The position numbers and the translations under genes are program-made. DNA of 64,000 bases from contig UQHF01000003.1 in NCBI GenBank assembly GCA_900540785.1, forward strand, positions 62,001-126,000. The letters are read 5' to 3'. A model generated the notes under the pieces. It had not been told where the DNA came from, ran no database searches, and worked only from the letters and a program-made list of their open reading frames with translations. Shown here in pieces: positions 8,193-17,800 of the stretch. Source of the stretch: an uncultured Blautia sp. Its GTDB lineage: Bacteria > Bacillota > Clostridia > Lachnospirales > Lachnospiraceae. Numbering within the stretch: position 1 is the stretch's first letter; each line of letters opens with the position of its first letter.

Positions 8193-8425
8193 GACAGAAG
8201 AAACCGGCGCTAGTGATTACCTTTGATACAACCGCAGAGGCAATGGCAATGGAAAGTTTCTGTGAAAAATATGAAATTCCCGGAAGATTGATTCCTTTAC
8301 CGGGAGAAATCAGTGCAGGCTGCGGGCTTGCCTGGAAAACAACGCCGGATGAAGAAGAGCGCATAGAAAAAAGCATGGAAGACCATCATATCCGATGGTC
8401 TTCCATGTATACGCTGGAGTTATGA
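8189..8425 (+). CDS. DUF3343 putative Se/S carrier protein
   Basis: A 78-residue DUF3343 protein. The motif SAGCGLAWKT (residues 37-46) holds the single conserved cysteine expected for a persulfide or perselenide carrier. It overlaps the desulfurase gene by four bases and completes the yedF operon. Its 3' end carries a 14-bp perfect inverted repeat that acts in the opposite direction as a terminator (see the feature at 8361). It stops two bases before the stop codon of the convergent oleate hydratase. Confidence 0.85.
   Translation: MRQKKPALVITFDTTAEAMAMESFCEKYEIPGRLIPLPGEISAGCGLAWKTTPDEEERIEKSMEDHHIRWSSMYTLEL
8361..8407 (-). terminator. Minus-strand terminator embedded in the DUF3343 coding sequence
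   Basis: A 14-bp perfect inverted repeat (8374-8387 and 8394-8407, 6-nt loop) is followed, read on the minus strand, by C-TTTTTT. It sits about 20 bases past the oleate hydratase stop codon, inside the convergent gene. Confidence 0.85.
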
Positions 8426-8427
8426 AA

Positions 8428-10398
8428 TTAAAGCATGTAGTCTTTTAAAACATCGTGGTCCCGAAGGACTTTTTCAATAACCGTTCCTTTTATAATGCGA
8501 AGGAGCGGTTTTTTCAGTCCGTTTAATGGTCCCGGAAGCTGGATTTCCAGAGGAGATTTTCCGTCCATAAGTTTCACCGTGCTGTCGAGAAGGTCACGTA
8601 TATCGTAGACACTTCCCCATACTTCAGGAACGCCTCTGTCAACTCCTAAAAGTCCGTATACAGCTTCCATAGCCGTTCTTACAGAGTATTCTGTTGTGAA
8701 TACCGTGTCTCTCGGTGTATCGGCAAACTGTCCCAGGAAGGCAAAGTTTACGCAGCCGTCAGGAATGACAGCCGGTCTGTCGCCTTTTGTACGGGGCATA
8801 AAGAAAGCGGTGATATACGGCATCATGGTAGGAACGCAGACTGCGCTGTTTTCCGCGAGTTCCGGAATCTGTTCTACAGGAACACCAATGTGGTAGAGCC
8901 ATTCTTCTGTGATTTCTTTTCCGGTACAGTCTTTCATCGGTTTCTTTACGTAATCGCCGGGGACATCTGTGAAAAGACCATATACCCATACGCAGACTTT
9001 TTCAGGATCCTGTTCTTTAAACTGTCCCTGACGGTTAATGGTCCAGCTTAACAGCCATTTGGAGTCGCGGCAGCTTACGATACCGCCTGTTACTACATTG
9101 CCGCTTCTTGGGTCGCGCTTGCAGATATTTGTAATGTACGGAATGATTTTTTCGTCCAGGGTTGTAATTGTTGCAGACTCCCAGTTTGTTTTTGAAATAT
9201 CGGAGCAGAATTTCTCCGGATGTCCAAAAGAGGGATCCTGTTTCGCAATGTTTTTCCAGAGATTCCAGCAGCCGCTTGTGCGGACTTCTGCGTCTCCGTT
9301 TGGCGCGTGGTTCTGATCGCCGTAAATGGTGCCCTCTGTGCAGCTTCCGTTTGTGACAAATACAAGGTCGTTTTCAGTGAGAAGAATGCCTTCTTCTTTT
9401 CCGTTTACTTTGCATTCGATGGCAGAGGCGATTTTTTTGCCGTCCTTGAAATCGAAGACAACATTTGTGACTTCTGTGTTGAAGCGGAAATCAACGCCTG
9501 CATTTTCCAGATATTTCTGCATTGGAAGAATCAGAGATTCATACTGGTTGTATTTTGTAAATTTCAGGGCGCTGAAATCAGGAAGCCCTGCAATGTGGTG
9601 GATAAAGCGCTGGAAGTAAAGCTTCATCTCAAGGGCGCTGTGCCAGTTTTCGAAGGCGAACATGGTTCTCCAGTACAGCCAGAAGGTGGAGTTAAATACT
9701 TCGTCATCAAAAACATCCTCGATCGTTTTGTCGTAGAGGTCCTCATCTTTTGTGAGGAACAGCTTCATGATTTCCATGCAGCCCTTCTGGCTTAAGTTGA
9801 ACCTGCCGTCTGTGTGTGCGTCTTCGCCTCTGTTTACCGTAGCTCTGCAAAGGGAGTAGTTGGGGTCATGTTTATTCAGCCAGTAAAATTCATCGAGGAC
9901 AGAGGCGCCCGGTTTTTCAAGAGAAGGAATGCTGTGGAATAAATCCCAGAGACATTCAAAATGGTTTTCCATTTCTCTTCCGCCGCGCATGATATATCCA
10001 CGTGTGGCATCATAGATACCGTCGCAGGCGCCGCCGGCAATGTCCATTGCTTCCAGAATGTGGATTTGAGAGCCGGGCATCTGTCCGTCACGAACAAGGA
10101 AGCAGGCAGCCGCCAGGGAAGCAAGACCGCTTCCTACAATGTAGGCGCTTTTATTTTCCACGCCTTCCGGTTTTTCCGGGCGGGCAAAAGCTTCATAATT
10201 TCCGTTGCTGTAGTAGATGCCTCTGCTGTTTTTTGCGTTTTTTCCACGTTCTGTATTTCTGTAATTTTTATTTGCTGCAGTTGATTTTTTCGCTTCTGTC
10301 TCTTTTGTTTCCTTTGATTTTTTCATCAGGTATGCAGTTGCTCCCGCGCCTGCTGCGACAGCAGATACAACGCCGAGATTTAATTTTTTCTTTGCCAT
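8428..10398 (-). CDS. ohyA: Oleate hydratase (MCRA family) with N-terminal hydrophobic extension
   Basis: FAD-dependent fatty acid hydratase, which converts oleate to 10-hydroxystearate and is thought to detoxify unsaturated fatty acids. The FAD-binding motif is YIVGSGLASLAAA (about residues 86-98), preceded by the family's usual N-terminal sequence YYSNGNYEAFARP (62-74) and followed by IAGGACDG and RGGREMENHFECLW. The body matches the roughly 590-residue family. An extra 60 residues sit in front: a hydrophobic stretch (residues 7-24, GVVSAVAAGAGATAYL) and a Lys/Thr-rich linker, suggesting a membrane anchor. ATG at 10398 is preferred over GTG at 10410 because AAAGGTGG lies upstream. A TetR-family gene lies directly upstream on the same strand. 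Confidence 0.95.
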   Translation of the reverse strand: MAKKKLNLGVVSAVAAGAGATAYLMKKSKETKETEAKKSTAANKNYRNTERGKNAKNSRGIYYSNGNYEAFARPEKPEGVENKSAYIVGSGLASLAAACFLVRDGQMPGSQIHILEAMDIAGGACDGIYDATRGYIMRGGREMENHFECLWDLFHSIPSLEKPGASVLDEFYWLNKHDPNYSLCRATVNRGEDAHTDGRFNLSQKGCMEIMKLFLTKDEDLYDKTIEDVFDDEVFNSTFWLYWRTMFAFENWHSALEMKLYFQRFIHHIAGLPDFSALKFTKYNQYESLILPMQKYLENAGVDFRFNTEVTNVVFDFKDGKKIASAIECKVNGKEEGILLTENDLVFVTNGSCTEGTIYGDQNHAPNGDAEVRTSGCWNLWKNIAKQDPSFGHPEKFCSDISKTNWESATITTLDEKIIPYITNICKRDPRSGNVVTGGIVSCRDSKWLLSWTINRQGQFKEQDPEKVCVWVYGLFTDVPGDYVKKPMKDCTGKEITEEWLYHIGVPVEQIPELAENSAVCVPTMMPYITAFFMPRTKGDRPAVIPDGCVNFAFLGQFADTPRDTVFTTEYSVRTAMEAVYGLLGVDRGVPEVWGSVYDIRDLLDSTVKLMDGKSPLEIQLPGPLNGLKKPLLRIIKGTVIEKVLRDHDVLKDYML

Positions 10399-10509
10399 GT
10401 AAAAAACCACCTTTCAAAAATGCCTGTATATTTGTTTATCTGATGTCTATAGTATGTCCTGTTTTGGTTTTTTACAATTTACAAAGAAGGGGTTATGATA
10501 AAAAACTTA

Positions 10510-11073
10510 TCAAAGAGCCGGGTTTGTAAAGTTTTTTATGGAGTTTCCGATGCTGCCGTGAATGGTGATGATAATGTTATGGACAATTTCGTGATAATCT
10601 TCTTTCATCCCCTGTTTGATCCAGTCAAGCATGATTCCCACAAAGCTGTACTTATAAAAGTCTGCTATGAAGGTTTTTTGTTCTTCTGTAATAGAAAATC
10701 CTTTTGATTGTTCTTCTACAACTCCCATAATAAGAGCGCGTGTCAGAGAAAACAGATAATTTTCAATCTGTTCTCTGCTGATGGAGCGGTAAGCATTTAA
10801 AATAAAAGGCTTGTTTTCCAGAACAACTTCAAATATCTGAGAAATTCCTTCCTGCCATGTGGCGTAGGTCTTTTTTCCCTGTAGGGCTTTTTTTGCATCT
10901 TCCAGACATGCCCATTCTACCAGGTCGTAAATATCCTTGAAGTGATAATAAAAAGTCATGCGGCTGATACCGCAGTCTGTTGTCAGGTCATTTATTGTGA
11001 TTTTATCAAGGGGTTTTTTGAGAAGAAATTTTTTTAAGGAAGCTTCCAGAGCTTCTTTTGTGATACTTGGCAT
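10510..11073 (-). CDS. TetR/AcrR family transcriptional regulator
   Basis: A 187-residue regulator with an N-terminal TetR helix-turn-helix (KITINDLTTDCGISRMTFYYHFKD split over residues 23-46: short motifs TINDLT and SRMTFYYHF are visible). The C-terminal part is helical with a likely ligand pocket and resembles the DhaS-type group. It lies just upstream of oleate hydratase on the same strand, separated by about 110 bases. It probably controls that gene, with a fatty acid as plausible ligand, but this is inferred from position only. TATAAT on the minus strand at 11115-11120 is a likely -10 for this gene. Confidence 0.88.
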   Translation of the reverse strand: MPSITKEALEASLKKFLLKKPLDKITINDLTTDCGISRMTFYYHFKDIYDLVEWACLEDAKKALQGKKTYATWQEGISQIFEVVLENKPFILNAYRSISREQIENYLFSLTRALIMGVVEEQSKGFSITEEQKTFIADFYKYSFVGIMLDWIKQGMKEDYHEIVHNIIITIHGSIGNSIKNFTNPAL

Positions 11074-11114
11074 ATGCAGTCCTTTCTGTTGATGATTGTG
11101 GATAGGTTATCACT

Positions 11115-11143
11115 ATTATAAAAGAGACTGTGGAAAAAGTGAA
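11115..11143 (-). promoter_or_regulatory. Likely promoter of the TetR gene
   Basis: Minus-strand TATAAT (11115-11120) with a weak TTCACT -35 (11138-11143) at 17-bp spacing, just upstream of the TetR start codon. Confidence 0.5.
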
Positions 11144-11240
11144 GGTTAAGCCTAGTTTTCATGGAAAAAAAATGGTATACTGAAGTGCGAAGCACGGCGG
11201 CTGTTTATGACGGCGGGTTTTACAGATCAGGAGGACAATT

Positions 11241-12494
11241 ATGGTAAAAATGAAAAAACAAAGACTGCGGAAGTGGCTGTGCAGTGTTCTCTGCGCAGGG
11301 CTTTTTATTTCACAGCCGGGTCTTATATATGCGGAGGAGGAAAACAGTCAGGCAGCAACAGAAGCAACGCCCACACCAGTTCCCCACACAGAGTATTATA
11401 AAGAAAAAGCAGATACCGATTCTCTTACGGGGTGGCCGGAAGCGCCGAAAATAGAAGGACAGTCTGCGATTCTTCTGGATATGCAGACAGGTTCTGTTCT
11501 CTACAGTAAAAATGCAGATAAAAAACTGTATCCGGCAAGTATTACAAAGATTATGACAACGCTTCTGGCGTGTGAAAATCTGAAACTTGAGGATAAGCTT
11601 GTGATGTCGGAAGCGGCAGCCTATGGAATTGAAGCAGGCAGCTCCAGTATTTATGCGGATACAGGGGAAGAGTTTACAGTAGAACAGGCTCTTATGGCAG
11701 TTATGCTGGAATCTGCAAATGAGGTTTCCTTGGCTGTGGCGGAAAAAACAAGCGGTTCTGTAAAGAAGTTTGTAGAGCTGATGAATAAGAGGGCAAGAGA
11801 GCTTGGATGTACAGGGACACACTTTAATAATCCAAATGGTCTGCCGGATAAGAATCATTTTACAACAGCAGCAGATATGGCGAAAATCGCAGATGCAGCA
11901 TGGCATAATCCACTGTTTCGCAAGTTTGTTACAAGAATTATATACGAGATCCCGCCTACGAACAAGTTTGGAGAAACCCGGTATTTTCTCAATCATCACA
12001 AGATGATGGAGGGAAGAGATTACGCATATGAGGGCGTTATGGGAGGAAAGACGGGGTACACAGATGATGCGGGAAGTACTCTTGTCACATACGCAAAAAG
12101 AGGAGAAATCCGCCTTGTTGCAGTTGTGATGAATTCCATTAACGGGGCGTATGCAGATACGGCGAAGCTTCTTGATTACGGATTTAATAATTTCCAGAAG
12201 GTGAGTATGAAGGTAGATACCGGTACAGTAACGCTCAGGAATCTTCCGGGAGAAAAGTATCTCCTGAAAAATTGCGGAAATGATATGGCATTTTATTATC
12301 CCCATCAGATTTATGTAACTGTTCCGAAAGGATTTACAGCCGATATGATGACGCTTAAGAGAACAACTCTGGAAAGTGCTGTGGGAATGCCCACCATTTT
12401 AAATGAATATTATTATGAAGACCATATGGTTGGAAAAGGCGTGCAATATGAAAAAGAGCTCCTTTCAGAGCTCCTTCTCAGACCGTCTCTTTAA
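11241..12494 (+). CDS. D-alanyl-D-alanine carboxypeptidase (DacF/PBP5 family)
   Basis: Penicillin-binding carboxypeptidase of 417 residues that trims the terminal D-Ala of peptidoglycan stem peptides. It has a signal peptide (about residues 1-31). The catalytic motifs are present: Ser100-x-x-Lys103 in PASITKIMT, SxN in ESANEVS and KTG in GGKTGYT. The C-terminal region resembles the PBP5 beta domain. A GGAGG site lies six bases before the ATG, and TATACT at 11176-11181 is a probable -10. Its last 30 bases overlap the 3' end of the convergent exonuclease gene. Spore-forming Firmicutes carry several paralogues (dacA, dacB, dacF), so the letter is not assigned. Confidence 0.92.
   Translation: MVKMKKQRLRKWLCSVLCAGLFISQPGLIYAEEENSQAATEATPTPVPHTEYYKEKADTDSLTGWPEAPKIEGQSAILLDMQTGSVLYSKNADKKLYPASITKIMTTLLACENLKLEDKLVMSEAAAYGIEAGSSSIYADTGEEFTVEQALMAVMLESANEVSLAVAEKTSGSVKKFVELMNKRARELGCTGTHFNNPNGLPDKNHFTTAADMAKIADAAWHNPLFRKFVTRIIYEIPPTNKFGETRYFLNHHKMMEGRDYAYEGVMGGKTGYTDDAGSTLVTYAKRGEIRLVAVVMNSINGAYADTAKLLDYGFNNFQKVSMKVDTGTVTLRNLPGEKYLLKNCGNDMAFYYPHQIYVTVPKGFTADMMTLKRTTLESAVGMPTILNEYYYEDHMVGKGVQYEKELLSELLLRPSL
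12451..12473 (-). terminator. Minus-strand terminator spanning the exonuclease stop codon
   Basis: Two GAGCTC hexamers (12456-12461, 12468-12473) separated by six bases form a stem-loop, followed on the minus strand by TTTTT (12455-12451). It overlaps the exonuclease stop and lies inside the dac coding sequence. Confidence 0.65.
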
Positions 12495-13424
12495 CTGCTT
12501 TTTCAGGCGGAGGGATTCCCGTTTTACACGGATTTCCTCCGCCTCTTCTATTGAGGCGGGTTTTAATGTTTTGATGGCAAAATAAAGTCCTTCTTCTGTT
12601 TTACGGATACGGATCTTTCCAATGATATATCCGTGTTCCTGGCAGTTGGAAACGCTGTAGTAAATTTTGGAATTGTTCATAAACCAGCGGATTTTTCGTT
12701 TTGCAGGCTTATGGCAGACAGGGCATTTTGTACTGGAAACTTCCCTGTCTTTTATGGTGCGCTCACGGGAAGAAAATTCCCGGGAAATGAATTTATCATA
12801 TGTTGGATAAGAAATGCGGATTTCTTCCTTTCGGTTTTTGGGGTTTTGGTAAACGTCAAGAGAGTAGAAAGGAAGAATTTTTTTGTTTTCCATAAAAGTT
12901 AATACTTTTGCTGTATAAAAGGCATCTGCAAAGGCTCGGTGAAAATCCTCACCTTTTTTTATGCCGAGAAAGTCGATTGCATATTCAAGAGAACGGCGGG
13001 ATTCTCCGTCCTCAAAACAGGCAGAGAAAAGTTTCTGTATGTCGTAGTAGGCAACTGGACCGGGAAGAAGATACAAAAGTTCATAATACTTCATGTTCCG
13101 CTGAAGCTCCATTACGTCCTGGTTTCCCCAGGTACAGAAATACCAGTCGTCACCGCACCACTCGATAAATTCCCGGACAGCTTGGGGAAAGGGAGTGCCT
13201 GTTTCCAGATCTTTGTAATTGACGTGGATGACTTCCCGGATACTGTTGTGGATCCAACTGTATACCTGAGGCTTTATAAGGCGGTGGAAGGTGTCAACTG
13301 TCTCTTTTCGTTCATTCAGTTTTACTGCGCCTATCTCAATGATTTCAAAGGGAAGACGGCGGTTGGAATATTTTTTTCCCTCCGGGCTTTGGTTCCATTC
13401 CAGGTCAAAAACAATAAAATTCAT
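12465..13424 (-). CDS. DEDDh 3'-5' exonuclease with C-terminal zinc-binding region
   Basis: A 319-residue DnaQ/RNase T-like exonuclease. Motif ExoI is IVFDLEWNQ at the N-terminus, with EIIEIGAVKL next, and the Exo III region is HRAFADAFYTAKVL near residue 180. This group includes KapD/ERI-1-like proteins that trim RNA or DNA ends. After the nuclease domain comes a basic region containing CPVCHKPAKRK and NCQEHG, a likely small zinc site. The start overlaps the stop of the upstream nucleoside hydrolase (ATGA), so the two are co-translated. The substrate is unknown. Confidence 0.85.
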   Translation of the reverse strand: MNFIVFDLEWNQSPEGKKYSNRRLPFEIIEIGAVKLNERKETVDTFHRLIKPQVYSWIHNSIREVIHVNYKDLETGTPFPQAVREFIEWCGDDWYFCTWGNQDVMELQRNMKYYELLYLLPGPVAYYDIQKLFSACFEDGESRRSLEYAIDFLGIKKGEDFHRAFADAFYTAKVLTFMENKKILPFYSLDVYQNPKNRKEEIRISYPTYDKFISREFSSRERTIKDREVSSTKCPVCHKPAKRKIRWFMNNSKIYYSVSNCQEHGYIIGKIRIRKTEEGLYFAIKTLKPASIEEAEEIRVKRESLRLKKQLKRRSEKEL

Positions 13425-14383
13425 GATTTTCTGGCTTCTCCTAACTCATAAATAGCGGAAATAAGATGCTGCTGGAACTGTTCTGTGTCAGCCTTATTGA
13501 GAACGAGAGCGTTCATCTCTTCTTCCTCATAATTCCACCAGCGGAAATCGCAGAGTGTGCTTCCTCTGGAAACGCCCTCGGAGCAGTCTGTGCTTATTTT
13601 TGCTTTTTCTCCGCTGAAAAATTCCGGGTGTACAAGATACATAAAAGGAACGGCGTCGTGTACGTTTACAGTTCCTTTATATTTATTATAAGGCTGGCTG
13701 ATGTAGAAGCCTGCCATATCTCCGCAGACCTTTGCAACCTCATTATTGGACTGACAGAGCTTTGCGATCTGATTTTTTGTGAGGAAGCACTGGGTTGTCA
13801 CGTCAAGACCGCACATAACAAGAGGAACGCCTGCTTTACATACAATCTGTGCTGCTTCCGGGTCTACATAAATATTAAATTCTGCAGCCGGTGTTACGTT
13901 TCCGCCTTTTGCTGCGCCTCCCATGAAAACAATTTCTCTGATTTTGGATTTAATCTCCGGAAAAGTTTTCAGAAGGAGCGCAATGTTTGTAAGAGGACCG
14001 GTAGGCACAAGGACTGCCTGCTCATTTTCGGGAAGAGAGGACAGAACTTTGTGAAGAAAAAGAACGGCGTTTTCTTTTTCCAGCTGTCTTTCTGCTTTTG
14101 GAAGAACGCAGTTTCCAAGACCTGTGCTTCCGTGCACTTCTCCTGCAAACTGAGGCTCGCGGACAAGGGGCTCGTGAGCGCCCTCTGCAACAGGAACATC
14201 AAGTCCGTAAAATTCTGCCAGGTCAAGGGCATTTCGAGTCACTTTTTCGATGGACTGGTTTCCGCTTACGGATGTAATCGCAAGAAGTTCTAAAACGTCC
14301 TGGCTGGCAGCTACATAAGCCATTGCAAGAGCATCGTCAATACCCGGATCGCAGTCCATAATTACTTTTATTTTTTCGGTCAT
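13421..14383 (-). CDS. Inosine-uridine preferring nucleoside hydrolase
   Basis: Nucleoside N-ribohydrolase of the IunH family, which releases base and ribose for salvage. The family signature DCDPGIDDALAMAYV is close to the N-terminus and supplies the Ca2+-binding aspartates. FMGGAAKGGNVTPAAEFN and the late DVTTQC segments also match. The chosen ATG (14383) has AAAGGAGG upstream and gives 320 residues, the usual size. A longer reading from 14488 would add an unsupported leader that runs into the divergent ileS promoter. It is the first gene of a two-gene operon with the exonuclease. Confidence 0.92.
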   Translation of the reverse strand: MTEKIKVIMDCDPGIDDALAMAYVAASQDVLELLAITSVSGNQSIEKVTRNALDLAEFYGLDVPVAEGAHEPLVREPQFAGEVHGSTGLGNCVLPKAERQLEKENAVLFLHKVLSSLPENEQAVLVPTGPLTNIALLLKTFPEIKSKIREIVFMGGAAKGGNVTPAAEFNIYVDPEAAQIVCKAGVPLVMCGLDVTTQCFLTKNQIAKLCQSNNEVAKVCGDMAGFYISQPYNKYKGTVNVHDAVPFMYLVHPEFFSGEKAKISTDCSEGVSRGSTLCDFRWWNYEEEEMNALVLNKADTEQFQQHLISAIYELGEARKS

Positions 14384-14437
14384 AGGAGTACCTCCTTTGT
14401 TTATGTAAGAATTTGTTTCTGGTATTTTGCTTTCTTC

Positions 14438-14466
14438 AGTATAACAGACGGGTAAAATCCTGTAAA
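14438..14466 (-). promoter_or_regulatory. Promoter of the nucleoside hydrolase operon
   Basis: On the minus strand TTTACA (14466-14461), a 17-bp spacer and TATACT (14443-14438). It is back to back with the ileS promoter. Confidence 0.7.
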
Positions 14467-14481
14467 GGAGGGGAAAAAGGC

Positions 14482-14511
14482 TTGACATATGGAATTTGTA
14501 CAGACTATAAT
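14482..14511 (+). promoter_or_regulatory. Consensus promoter of the ileS T-box transcript
   Basis: Perfect TTGACA (14482-14487), an 18-bp spacer and perfect TATAAT (14506-14511), immediately upstream of the T-box leader. Confidence 0.9.
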
Positions 14512-14517
14512 GGAAAA

Positions 14518-14780
14518 GACAAGGAAAAAACTATGATGGAGACAGTAAGCTGTGCAGAAAGGCAGCAGAGAGCCGGGGACGGTGGAAGCCCGGTGCAAGT
14601 AGGTGCAGCAGAAGATCACTCCGGAGTTTCATTTCTGAAGACAGGCTCAGTAGGAAATGACGGCTTTCCCACGTTACAGGGAACATGTATCGGCGCAGTG
14701 CCCGTACAGTGTAACAGGTGGTATAACGAAAGAACAGCTCTTCGTCCTTTTACATAGGATTGAGAGCTTTTTTGTTTTAG
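14518..14780 (+). promoter_or_regulatory. T-box leader controlling ileS
   Basis: This 320-base gene-free stretch is a T-box. CAGAAA (near 14555) can pair with TTTCTG (14632-14637) to close Stem I, which contains AGAGAGCC and a CCGGG/CCCGG helix. The T-box sequence AGGTGGTAT is at 14716-14724. The terminator pairs AGCTCT (14736-14741) with AGAGCT (14763-14768) ahead of a T run. ATT at 14631-14633 or ATC at 14615-14617 could be the isoleucine specifier; which one sits in the specifier loop was not resolved. Uncharged tRNA-Ile should prevent termination and raise ileS expression. Confidence 0.9.
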
Positions 14781-14832
14781 CGGGAAAAAGCCTGCACTGC
14801 GATACAAATATGAAAAATCAGGAGGAAGAACA

Positions 14833-17800
14833 GTGTACCAGAAAGTAGACACGAATCTGAATTTCGTAGAACGCGAAAAAAAAGTAGAACAGTTCTGGAA
14901 AGAAAACCATATCTTTGAAAAAAGTATGGAAAACCGCAAGGAAGGCGAGACTTATACATTTTATGACGGACCGCCTACAGCAAACGGAAAACCGCATATC
15001 GGTCATGTGCTTACACGTGTTATCAAGGATATGATCCCGAGATACCGCACAATGAAGGGAAACATGGTTCCGCGTAAAGCCGGCTGGGATACGCACGGCC
15101 TTCCGGTTGAGCTTGAGGTGGAGAAAAAGCTCGGTCTTGACGGAAAAGAGCAGATTGAAGAATACGGTATGGAGCCGTTTATCAAACAGTGTAAAGAAAG
15201 CGTATGGAAATATAAGGGAATGTGGGAGGATTTCTCTTCTACAGTTGGTTTCTGGGCAGATATGGAGCATCCTTATGTAACATACGAGGACAATTATATT
15301 GAATCTGAATGGTGGGCATTAAAAGAAATCTGGGATAAAAAGCTTCTTTACAAGGGCTTTAAGATCGTTCCTTACTGCCCGCGCTGCGGAACTCCGCTTT
15401 CCGCACAGGAGGTTTCTCAGGGATATAAGACAGTAAAAGAGCGTTCTGCTATTGTACGTTTTAAAGTAGTGGGAGAAGATGCTTATTTCCTGGCATGGAC
15501 AACAACACCGTGGACACTTCCGTCCAACGTGGCTCTCTGCGTAAATCCGGATGAAGCATATTGCAAAGTAAAAGCAGCAGACGGATACACTTATTATATG
15601 GCGGAAGCGCTTCTTGACACCGTTCTCGGAAAACTGGGAACAGAGGAAACTCCGGCATATGAGATTCTTGAAAAATATGTTGGAAAAGATCTGGAATATA
15701 AAGAATACGAGCCGCTTTTTGCCTGCACAGGAGAAGCTGCCGCAAAACAGAAGAAAAAAGGTCATTTTGTAACATGCGACCGCTACGTAACAATGGGAGA
15801 CGGTACTGGTATCGTTCATATTGCTCCTGCATTTGGTGAGGACGATAATCGTGTAGGCCGTGATTACAATCTGCCGTTTGTACAGTTTGTTGACGGACAG
15901 GGAAATATGTCAAAAGAGACTCCGTATGCCGGAACTTTTGTAAAGGCGGCAGACCCGATGGTTCTTACAGACCTTGACAAAGAAGGAAAACTTTTTGACG
16001 CGCCGAAATTCGAGCATGATTATCCCCACTGCTGGAGATGCGACACACCTCTTATTTATTATGCAAGAGAGTCCTGGTTCATCAAAATGACAGCAGTAAA
16101 AGACGATCTGATCCGCAACAACAACACAATTAACTGGATTCCGGAAAGCATTGGTAAGGGACGTTTCGGCGACTGGCTTGAAAATGTTCAGGACTGGGGA
16201 ATTTCCAGAAACCGTTACTGGGGTACTCCTCTCAATATCTGGGAATGCGAGTGCGGACATATGCATTCTATCGGAAGTCGTCAGGAACTTGTGGAAATGA
16301 GCGGCGATGAGAGAGCAAAAACAGTAGAACTTCACCGTCCATATATCGATGAGATCACATTGAAATGTCCGGAGTGCGGCGGCACAATGCACCGTGTTCC
16401 TGAAGTTCTTGACTGCTGGTTTGACTCCGGAGCTATGCCTTTTGCACAGCACCATTATCCATTTGAAAATAAAGACCTGTTCGAGCAGCAGTTCCCGGCA
16501 GACTTTATTTCTGAGGCAGTCGATCAGACAAGAGGCTGGTTCTATTCCCTTCTTGCTGAGTCTACTCTTCTCTTTAATAAGGCTCCGTATAAGAACGTAA
16601 TCGTTCTTGGACATGTACAGGACGAAAATGGACAGAAGATGAGTAAGTCAAAGGGAAATGCAGTAGATCCGTTTGATGCGCTTGAAAAATACGGCGCTGA
16701 CGCGATCCGCTGGTATTTCTATGTAAACAGCGCACCGTGGCTTCCGAACCGTTTCCACGGAAAAGCAGTTGTGGAAGGACAGCGTAAATTTATGAGCACT
16801 CTGTGGAATACTTACGCATTCTTCGTATTATATGCAAATATTGACGAGTTTGACGCTACAAAATATACACTGGAATACGATAAGCTTCCGGTTATGGACA
16901 AGTGGCTGTTAAGCAAATTAAATACAGTAGTAAAAACAGTAGATGAAAATCTTGCAAATTACAAGATTCCGGAGACTGCGAGAGCACTTCAGGATTTTGT
17001 AGATGATATGAGTAACTGGTATGTAAGAAGAAGCCGTGAGCGTTTCTGGGCAAAAGGCATGGAGCAGGATAAGATCAATGCGTACATGACTCTTTACACA
17101 GCTCTTGTGACGATCGCAAAAGCGGCAGCGCCTATGATTCCGTTTATGACAGAAGACATTTACCAGAACCTTGTAAGAAGCATCGACGCTTCTGCTCCGG
17201 AGAGTATCCATCTCTGCGACTTCCCGGAAGTAAAAGAAGAGTGGATCGACAAAGAACTGGAAGAAAATATGGAAGAGCTTCTCGACATTGTTGTTCTCGG
17301 TCGTGCCTGCAGAAATACAGCAAACATTAAGAACCGTCAGCCGATCGGAACCATGTTTGTGAAAGCGGAAAAGGCAATGGACAGCTTCTACACAGATATT
17401 ATTGCAGATGAGCTGAATGTAAAAGAAGTGAAATTTGCAGATGATGTGGAATCCTTTATTTCCTACAGCTTTAAACCGCAGCTTCGTACAGTAGGACCAA
17501 AATACGGAAAACTCCTGAACGGTATCCGTCAGGCATTAAATGAAATTGACGGAACAAAGGCAATGAATGAGCTTCGCGCAAACGGCGTTCTCGTTCTTGA
17601 CATTGACGGAAATAAAGTGGAGCTTACAGAGGAGGATCTTCTTATTGAGACTGCACAGACAGAAGGATATGTGACAGAGACAGACGGAACAACTTCTGTT
17701 GTACTTGACACAAATCTTACACCGGAACTGATCGAGGAAGGCTTTGTCCGCGAAATCATCAGCAAGGTACAGACTATGCGTAAAGAGGCAGGATTCGAGG

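Noticed and set aside
9220..9795. Open frame on the + strand inside oleate hydratase
   Set aside because: Antisense shadow of a conserved gene with no recognisable protein.
11310..12305. 331-residue minus frame inside the carboxypeptidase gene
   Set aside because: Antisense shadow; Cys/His/Ile-rich composition and no start signal.
13466..14293. 275-residue + strand frame over the nucleoside hydrolase
   Set aside because: The minus-strand protein is a clear IunH; the + frame is Cys/Phe-rich and meaningless.
14413..14757. Open frame over the ileS leader
   Set aside because: The sequence is a T-box RNA with promoter and terminator; the frame has no coding features.
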